NCBI GenBank assembly: GCA_903925205.1
Contig: CAIYEN010000036.1
Location: 1-41,472 of the forward strand
Direction: 5' to 3'
Source: an uncultured Opitutia bacterium
GTDB taxonomy: Bacteria; Verrucomicrobiota; Verrucomicrobiia; Opitutales; UBA953
Length of the DNA stretch: 41,472 nt
Shown: in pieces, positions 25,182 through 33,400 of the stretch
Numbering within the stretch: the stretch's first letter is position 1
Layout of the letters: each line of letters opens with the position of its first letter
The notes under the pieces: model-generated
The model's database searches: none
What the model saw: only the letters and a program-made list of their open reading frames with translations
What the model was told of the DNA's origin: nothing
Position numbers and translations under genes: made by a program

Positions 25182-27484
25182 TGGCAATGATCCGCTCGTA
25201 CAACCAGCCCGCCGTCGAGGCGCGGGGCATCCCCGGTGCCGCGGTTCCGATGGCCGCCCCGGTCGGGGCTTTCGGCAACCCGGCGCAGGCGATGGGCGAC
25301 GCGAACGTCCTTGTGCAGGCAGGCGCCCAGCTCGGCCAGGCCGCGCAGAGCATCGACCAGATCCTCGAGCGCGAGCGCGCGATCGCCGATGAAACCGTCG
25401 TGCAGGAGCAGGGGCAGGCCTACCAGTCCGAGCGCCGGAAGCTGCTCTACACGAACCCGGATGCCTTCTACTCGCTGAAGGGCGAAGCCGCGATCAAGGC
25501 CATGGAACCGACCATGAAGCGGCTGGACGAGCTGAAGCAGAACTACCTCGCCAACACGAACAACGACCGCCAGCGCCGGGAGCTTAACAAGCGTCTGGGC
25601 TTCTTTACGGCCGAGGCTGAGGACGCCATGGGCCGCTATGTCGGCCAGCAGTCCCTCGTCTGGAAGGACTCGGTCGCCAAGGGCCAGGTCCGCAACGCGC
25701 TGGACGAGGCCGCGGTCTCTTACAACGACCCGGCCAATGTCACGCTGCACCTTAAGGGCGCGGCGCAGATTGAATACGACCGGGTAATCAAGAACGGCGG
25801 ATCCCCGGAGGAGGCCACGGCAATGGCGCGCTCCGTCACCAGCAACGGCTACAAGAGCGTGATCCAGCTCATGGCACTAAAAGACCCGGCCGCGGCGCAG
25901 CGTTTTTTTGAAGCCAACCGCGACAAGTTCGATGCCGCGGACCTGGTGGCAATCGAGGGTCAAATTCAGACAATCAGAACGAGCATCACGGCCCAGGCGC
26001 AGGCGACGGCAATGCTGAGTGGCCTGCCGGAGACCGAGCAAGCGAAGAAGGGCACCCAGCAGAGCCTGCAGTTCTGGACATCTGACGGGTACACACAGAA
26101 GGTCTCGGCTGGCATTACCGCCGGCTTCCTGCGCGAAAGCCAGTTCTCTCCGGGCGCGGTCAACCCGCGCGACGGTAGGGATGGGTCCGACAGCATCAAC
26201 ATTGGACAGTGGAATCAGGCCCGCGCCACGGCTTTTAAAGATTATGCCCGCAAGAACGGCCTTGACCCCAACGACATGGCGACCGGACTCAAGTACGCGA
26301 AGGCCGAAATCGACGGCGAGATTCCCTATTCAATCTCGGGGCTCAGTCCCGACTTCAAAGCGCGGCTGCAGAACGCCAAGACGGAGAAGGAAGCAGCCGA
26401 CATCATGACGCGCGGCTACTTCCGCCCAAAATACACCGAGGGCGAGAGCGCGCATCGGCAGAACTCAGCCTCACAGATCCTCGCCAAGTATGGCGACCCG
26501 CTACGCGATGCCGTCAATGATGCCACGGGAAGTGCCCCGTCGGCGCCCGCTGGAAATGACCAGCCGAAGAACGGCCCGCAGTACGTCGACACCCGCAAGA
26601 TGCTGCTGGACGCCGACGCGGCTTACGACTTGGCGACTCGCCGCAACATGGAAATCAACGCCACCAATGAGCCCCAGCGCCGGGCAACGCAGGCGCAGCT
26701 TGAGATGAACCTTGCCATGCAGAAACGTCAAATTGAGATGACGAAGCTGCAGCTCGACATCAACGTCGACAAGTGGATGCAGACCGGAGGCCCGAACGGC
26801 ACAGCAGCAACTACTCGCCCGCCGCCGGAAATCTGGAATCAGCTTCACTACGAGAAGCAGAAGTCGATCGACGCGACCCTGGTACACAATGCCAAGGGAA
26901 CCGACGCCGTCACGGATCAGCAGGCTTGGTACGAATTGCAAAGGGGATTGACGAGCGCTGATCCGAAGGTGCGCGAGGAGTACGCCAACAAGCCCCTGTG
27001 GGAATACAAGGCAAAGCTCTCCAATCAGGACTTTCAGGAAATCGCGAAGATGCAAGGCGCGGCCCGAAAAGGCGACCCCGACAAGAACCTGACGCACGTC
27101 CGAAACATCAACCAGATGGTCGACGACACTTTGCTGAAGCTGGGTGTCGACACGACACCCAAGCCAGGCGCGACCGATGCAACGAAGGCCCTGCAGTTCC
27201 GCCGTTTGGCGCAAGACAAGATCACAGCTCTGGAGGTTGAAACAGGCAAGAAGTCGACGCCGGAGCAGCAGCAAAAAATCATCGACAGTTTGGCGATCAA
27301 CGTTGTGACCAAGCCCGGCATCCTCTGGGACAGCACGAAGAGCCGCTACGAGATGACGATCAAGGACGTGCCGGACGCTGAGAAGTCCAAGATCACCGAC
27401 GCATTGAAGCGCGGCGGTATCCCGGTCACTGACGAGACGATCATCGACCTGTTCGCCCGCAAGAACGCGAAGGCCCCGAAATGA
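25181..27484 (+). CDS. internal virion protein (gp15-like) with phage tail-lysozyme-like domain
   Basis: GITAGFLRESQFSPGAVNPRDGRDGSDSINIGQWNQARATAFKDYA lysozyme-like segment. Confidence 0.75.
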   Translation: MAMIRSYNQPAVEARGIPGAAVPMAAPVGAFGNPAQAMGDANVLVQAGAQLGQAAQSIDQILERERAIADETVVQEQGQAYQSERRKLLYTNPDAFYSLKGEAAIKAMEPTMKRLDELKQNYLANTNNDRQRRELNKRLGFFTAEAEDAMGRYVGQQSLVWKDSVAKGQVRNALDEAAVSYNDPANVTLHLKGAAQIEYDRVIKNGGSPEEATAMARSVTSNGYKSVIQLMALKDPAAAQRFFEANRDKFDAADLVAIEGQIQTIRTSITAQAQATAMLSGLPETEQAKKGTQQSLQFWTSDGYTQKVSAGITAGFLRESQFSPGAVNPRDGRDGSDSINIGQWNQARATAFKDYARKNGLDPNDMATGLKYAKAEIDGEIPYSISGLSPDFKARLQNAKTEKEAADIMTRGYFRPKYTEGESAHRQNSASQILAKYGDPLRDAVNDATGSAPSAPAGNDQPKNGPQYVDTRKMLLDADAAYDLATRRNMEINATNEPQRRATQAQLEMNLAMQKRQIEMTKLQLDINVDKWMQTGGPNGTAATTRPPPEIWNQLHYEKQKSIDATLVHNAKGTDAVTDQQAWYELQRGLTSADPKVREEYANKPLWEYKAKLSNQDFQEIAKMQGAARKGDPDKNLTHVRNINQMVDDTLLKLGVDTTPKPGATDATKALQFRRLAQDKITALEVETGKKSTPEQQQKIIDSLAINVVTKPGILWDSTKSRYEMTIKDVPDAEKSKITDALKRGGIPVTDETIIDLFARKNAKAPK

Positions 27485-30400
27485 CCGACATCAGCATGGG
27501 TATGGACGAGGGGCCGGACGTTCAGGTCGCCGAAGCGCCCGTGCCCAGTCCGCTTGCCAAGCAGCCTGCTGGAAAGAACGAGTACGACGACCTGGTCGCG
27601 CAGGCGCCGCAGGTAACGACCGCGCCGCCGGCCGGCGACTATGACGCCCTGGTAGTCGACCTGAAGAAGGCGCGCGACCAACGCCTGCGTGGCACCTTGG
27701 TCGGCGCCCAGCAGTCGACGCCAGACGCTGCGGCCAAGGCGGTCGACCTCGCGAAGAAGACCGGCGTGCCGGCCGACATTGTCGAGCGCAACCTCGACAA
27801 GGTCGACGGCGACCACAAGCTGAACGAATACGACGCCATCCTCAAGAAGTCGCCGAAGCTGTCGTTGTGGCTGCTCGCCGACCAGATCAACGCCAAAGTG
27901 GCGAAGGACGATTTCGAGAGCTTGTCGTTCCTCGAGCATACGATCAACGAGGCCTTCTGGCGGCCCTACTACAGCGGCCGGGCAGAGGCCCAGGAAAAGA
28001 ACATCAACCAATCCGTTCAGCTTGGCGCCGACCTCGAGGCAGCGCTGGCACGACAGGCATCCGGCGAGACTCTGTCAGCCTACGATGAGGGCCTGGTCAA
28101 GGACGAGGCCGCAATCCGCGACGTCGTGCGTCAGTCCATCATAGACGCCGGCACCGAGCGCACCCGCCGCCAGGAGCAGGCCGCGGCGCTGCCGCAAAGG
28201 CCGAACGTTATCGAGATGCAGAAGGCAGGCAAGGCGGGCGACTGGGAGGCCTGGTGGAAGGCCTTCGACAAGGACAAGCTGGGTGCCTTTTACACGGTCG
28301 CCCTACAGTCCATGTACACCCTGCCGGCGCAGTTGGTTGGCGGCGCGATCGCCGGTCCAGGTGGTGCCGGCGCGATGTCTTTCGGCTTCGAGTATTGGGG
28401 CGCCGTCATGGACGCCCTTGAGGAAAGCGGCGTCGACATCAACGACCCAACGCAGTTGACAAAGGCCTTCGCCGATCCTGCCAAGATGGCGAAGGTGAAG
28501 GAGCAGGCGACGATCAAGGCCGGCACGATCGCGACCTTGGACGCGGTAAGTTTCGGCGTGGCCAGCAAGTTCCTCGGCATCGGCAAGCGCATGGTCACGC
28601 GCACGGCCACAAACATTCCAGCGCAGGTTGCTTTGCAGGGCGCGCTTGGCGGCGCAGGCGAGGCGGGCGGCTCTTACCTTGCCGGCATGAAGGTCGACCC
28701 GCACGCGGTCATGGCCGAGATCATGGGCGAGGGTTTCGGCTCTCCCGTCGAGGTCGCGACGGCGCGGTGGCGTGAGGCTCGCCAGGCCGACATGACGGCA
28801 AAGCAGTGGGAGACCTTTCAGGCCCTGCCGCCGCTACAGCAGCAGGCCGAAGGCATGGCCATGTCGATCGACAAGCTGGTCGCGATCGCCAACGACACGA
28901 AGCTGGCCACAAGCTCGCCGTCGAAGCTGCAGGAGTTCATCGCCAGCGTCTCCGGTCAGGATGCCACGGTCTACATCCCGGCCGAGGCGGTGATGACCTT
29001 CATGCAGGACATGACGGGACTGCAGGCCGAGCAGTTCGCCGACCGGCTGGGCATCAGCGACCAGTTGGCCCGCATCGCCGCCACCAACGAAGACTTGGCT
29101 ATTCCGCTCGCCCGCTACATCACGGGCGCGAGCGAAGCGCACGCTGCCTGGCGCGAGCAGATCCGCACCGAAGTCGACGGCTTCTCCATCAAGCAGGCGC
29201 AGGAGTATGAGAAGTCCAAGGCCACCGAGCTGAAGGAACTGCAGGACCGCTTTGAAGAGCAGATCGCGGCCGGCATCGTGGCCGACCCGCAGACCATCGT
29301 GTACCAGCAGGTGCTGGCGATGGCGAAGGCCAATGGCTACACGAACGAGGTCGCCGCCCAGCACGCCGCGATCTACGCCAGTCGCTACGCGTCGCGCGCG
29401 GCCCGCAACCCGGAACGCTACGCCGACGCCCTGGACGCCTTCCAGCAGGCCGGTACCGGCAAGGGCATGACTATCCAGACCGTGCTGCCGGACGGCACGC
29501 GCGCCATGGGGCCGGACGTCTTCGACACGCTGCTGGACAGCATCCGGTCGGGCAAGGACCCGATCGTGCCGCCGGCTCACTTCGCGCACCTTGAGGCGCG
29601 GAAGGAGGCGCAGAAGGCGGCCCTCGAGCCGGTCCTTGGCCCGGAGCCGCCGCCCGCGCCGCCAACCCCCAAGCAGGTCGCCGAGGCCCGCAACAAGGCC
29701 GCGCTGGAGGCCTTCAAGGCACAGCGCCAGGAAGTGGCCGACGCTCTGACCAGCATGGGGTTGGACCCGGCCACCATGACCAACGCCCAGATCAGGGACG
29801 CCATCGCCAAGCAGGTGAAGGAGGGGACGACCTACCAGCAGGGGGCCAAGAAGTCCCTGTCCGACAGCCTGATCATGGTTGCCCAGCGCGGCGATCGCGT
29901 CACCGGCAATCGACTGCTTTTGTCTTCTGAGGAGAAGGCGGCCATTGAGGCCTCAGTCGGTCCGTCAGGCCTGTCTGCCAAAGAGATCACCACAACCGTT
30001 CGTAAGCACAAGTTGGCCCACCCCCCGGCCCAGGGATGGGAGCCTCTGGTGTTTCTGCGGGCGCAGCTCGATCCCAAGGGCAAGCCGGAGTTCATTTACC
30101 AGCAAGTCCCCTATGGCTTCATTAGGGACAGCAACAACAAAGAGATCGAGCCAACCGACAAGAGGTACGCGGCCCGCGTCGAGGCGATCGGCAGCGCCAT
30201 CTCTGAAGAGGTTCGTATCGTCTACCGGCGCGCAATTTCCGGCGACAAGAATGCACAGAACATTCTAGCCCAGGCCGGCTGGTACAAGGCGATGCGCGCT
30301 CGGCTGCGGCAGGAGTTCGGCGGCCTGGGCGACCTGTTTGCTGACGCCCTGGGCGCAACGTCTCCCAACACGCCCGTGCGCGGGAATTGGGAGAACGCGA

Positions 30401-33400
30401 TCGACGGCCTGCGCCGCGCGAGCCGAGGCGACTTCGATGAGCTGATGCCGAAGTGGGTGGCCTGGTCGGAGAATATCGATCGGCTCGAGATGGAACTGCG
30501 CGCCTTCGTGAACGAGAGGTTGGCGCAGCAAGATGATAACGGCAAGCCGAGGACAAAGAAGTCTGTCCTCTCTATGCCCGAATACCAGAAGCTGAGAAAA
30601 GAATTGTCTGCGGCGCGCGTTCTGCCGATGGATCTGATGCCGCGGAAGGAGAGCGGCGCGCAGTACGGGTTCAACGGCAAAAACCTGGTACGCGCCATGC
30701 TCGACCTGTGGCGCGTCATCAAGGACGCGGATGCAGACATCGGCCGCAGCGGGACGGCGCCGAAGGCTCTCAACTTTTCGGGCAACCTCATCGGCTTTCG
30801 AGAGAAGGCGACGATCGACGTTTGGGCCGCGCGCCTGCTGCAGCGCCTGGCTGGCAAGCGGCGCATCCCGAGCATGGCCGAGTCCACCGTGTCGGGCGAG
30901 ATGTTGTCGGACGCTTCCACTACCAAGCAGTTCGGCTTTGGCCAGGATGCATTTGCGCATGCTGTCAATCTCATCAAGTCCGACAGCGAGATGAAGCAGG
31001 ATGCCTCTCTCGCGAAGATCAATGACGATGACCTGCAAGCTGTCGTGTGGTTCATCGAGAAGGAGGTGTGGACGGTCAACAACTGGACGAGCGTCGCGGG
31101 CGAAGGCGGTTCGTTCGAGCTGGAGGCTAACCTTACTGGCACCGCGAAACAGGCGCGCGTGCGAGAGTTGCGGAAGATTATCGACAGCTCCCCGGCATCG
31201 GCGGACGTAGAGGCGGCTGCTAATGCCGACGCGGTTTCGGATAAGGTCGCAACGTGGACGGCTGAACACACGGCTGAGATTGAGGAACTGGGCAAGATCA
31301 ACGAGCGCCTTTCCTCCGAAGCGGACACGCTATCGAAGAAGGAACAATCGGACCTGAAGAAGCGCGCCGCAGAACTTGAGAAGGCAATCAAACTGCCGGC
31401 GGATCTCGCCAAAGAGATGCGCGCCGTGGAGAGCGCCCAGCGCCGGATTGACGAGCGCGCCGCCAACAAGGTACTGGCCCGTGCGGAACTGGCCACTCTT
31501 GAGCGGCCGGTCGATCGCTACGTCGGCGGCCTGTCCACGCAGATGTCGATCGACAACCAGGGCATGGACTACGTGCCGACCAACGCCGACATGGCCCGCC
31601 TGGGAGAGGCCATCCGGCTGGCGGTCTACGAGAACGACAAGAACGCGGACGTGCTGGCGTCCAAGGCTTTGTCGACCCAGGGGCGCTACGGCAGCGTGGA
31701 GCGGTCGCTCGATCTAGAGATCGTGACCCGCGAGGGATACGACCCTAGCACCGTCTGGGCCGAGATGCTGCGCCAGGCGCAGGCGGCCCGACAGGACTCG
31801 ACCTTCCTGTCGCGTGTCCTGCGAGAGCATGAGGCGATCGATTACACCAAGCACCGGCCGGGCGTTGAAATCTACTTTCGAGACGCCGCCGCTGCCGAGC
31901 AACTCGAGAAAATGCTCGAGGACCTGGCGAAGGAGGGCGTTTCGTTCCTGACGGTCACGGTCGACGGACGCCGCATGCCGGGATATGTGGCGGGCGCCAT
32001 GCCATCTGCAGTAGGTGTGCGACTTCAGTACATACCGGAGTTCGAGCAGAGGTACGGAAACGACGATTTTTCGGGGTTGGACGACGCCGCCATCGCGGCT
32101 AGAATGCAGGCCAAACGCGACGAACTGCAAGACGTCGCTTTCCGCGTTGCCGCCAATGTCCCTGGCGTCTCTTTTGCAGGCGTGTTCTGGCACGAGACCG
32201 AGGTGGCTTTCAGCCACCAGTATCAGGAGAAGATCGATGCCCTCGCAACTCGAAGACTTGAAGTCGAGTCTGGCACGCCTGGAGGCGAAGCCGGGTGGCG
32301 CGGACAATCCGTTGGTGCAGGGATTGAAGATGCAAATCGCCAGTCTCGAGAAGCCGCGAGCGGACAACCCGGTGAGCAATCGGGAGACGTACCAGGCGGG
32401 AATGCGGTCGGCTCCGACCAAGGGCTAGGCGAGACCTACCAGCAGGAAGCCCGCGGCGAGATCACCTTCGCCGACAACGTCACGACCATCAGCCTGTTCC
32501 AGGCGCGCGACCTGTCGACGCTCGCGCATGAGACCGGCCACCTGTGGCTGGCCGAACTGGAGAGTGACGCCAAGCATTCGGCGGCGTCCGACCGGTCGAA
32601 GGCCGACTGGCAGACGGTCCTGACCTTCCTCGGCAGCGACGGCTACATCACGCGCGAGCAGCACGAACTGTTCGCCCGCGCTTTCGAGACCTACCTGATG
32701 GAAGGCAAGGCCCCGACCGAGGGGCTGCGCGGTGTGTTCCGGTCGTTCAAGAACTGGCTGGTTGGCATCTACCGCAACCTCGCCAGGCTGCAGGCGCCGA
32801 TCTCGCCCGAGATGCGGGAAGTGTTCGATCGGCTGATCGCGACCGACGAGGAGATCGCCGCGGCCCGTGACGTGCAGGGCTTCAACCCGGTATTCACCGA
32901 CGCGAAGTCGGCCGGCATGACCGAGGTAGAGTTCGCCGCCTACACCAAGCGGGTGACGCAGGTCGTAGACGCGGCAGAGGAGGCGGTCCTCGAGAAAGTG
33001 ATGGCCACCATCCGCCGGCAGAAGACCAAGGAGGTCGCCGCCGAGAAGTCGAAGATCCGCAAGGAAGTCACCGAGGAGATGATGAAGGACCCCGGCAACG
33101 CGGCCCTTCACCTTCTGCGGACGGGGATGCTGTACGGCTCCCCGGTCACGCCTATGAGCCTGGTCGACGCCAAGCTGTCGCGCGCCGCGCTGGTTGCGAT
33201 TATTGGCGAGGAGGGGCTGAAGAACCTGCCGCGAGGCATCTACGCCAACGAGGGCATCGACCCCGACGACCTCGCGCAGGTCTTCGGGCTAGGCAACGGC
33301 CAGGAACTGGTCGAGCGGCTGATGCACATCCAGGCCGAGGCCGACGCCATGCGCGCTAAGGGCGACAACCGATCGCCGCTCAACGCCCGCATCGCCGAGG

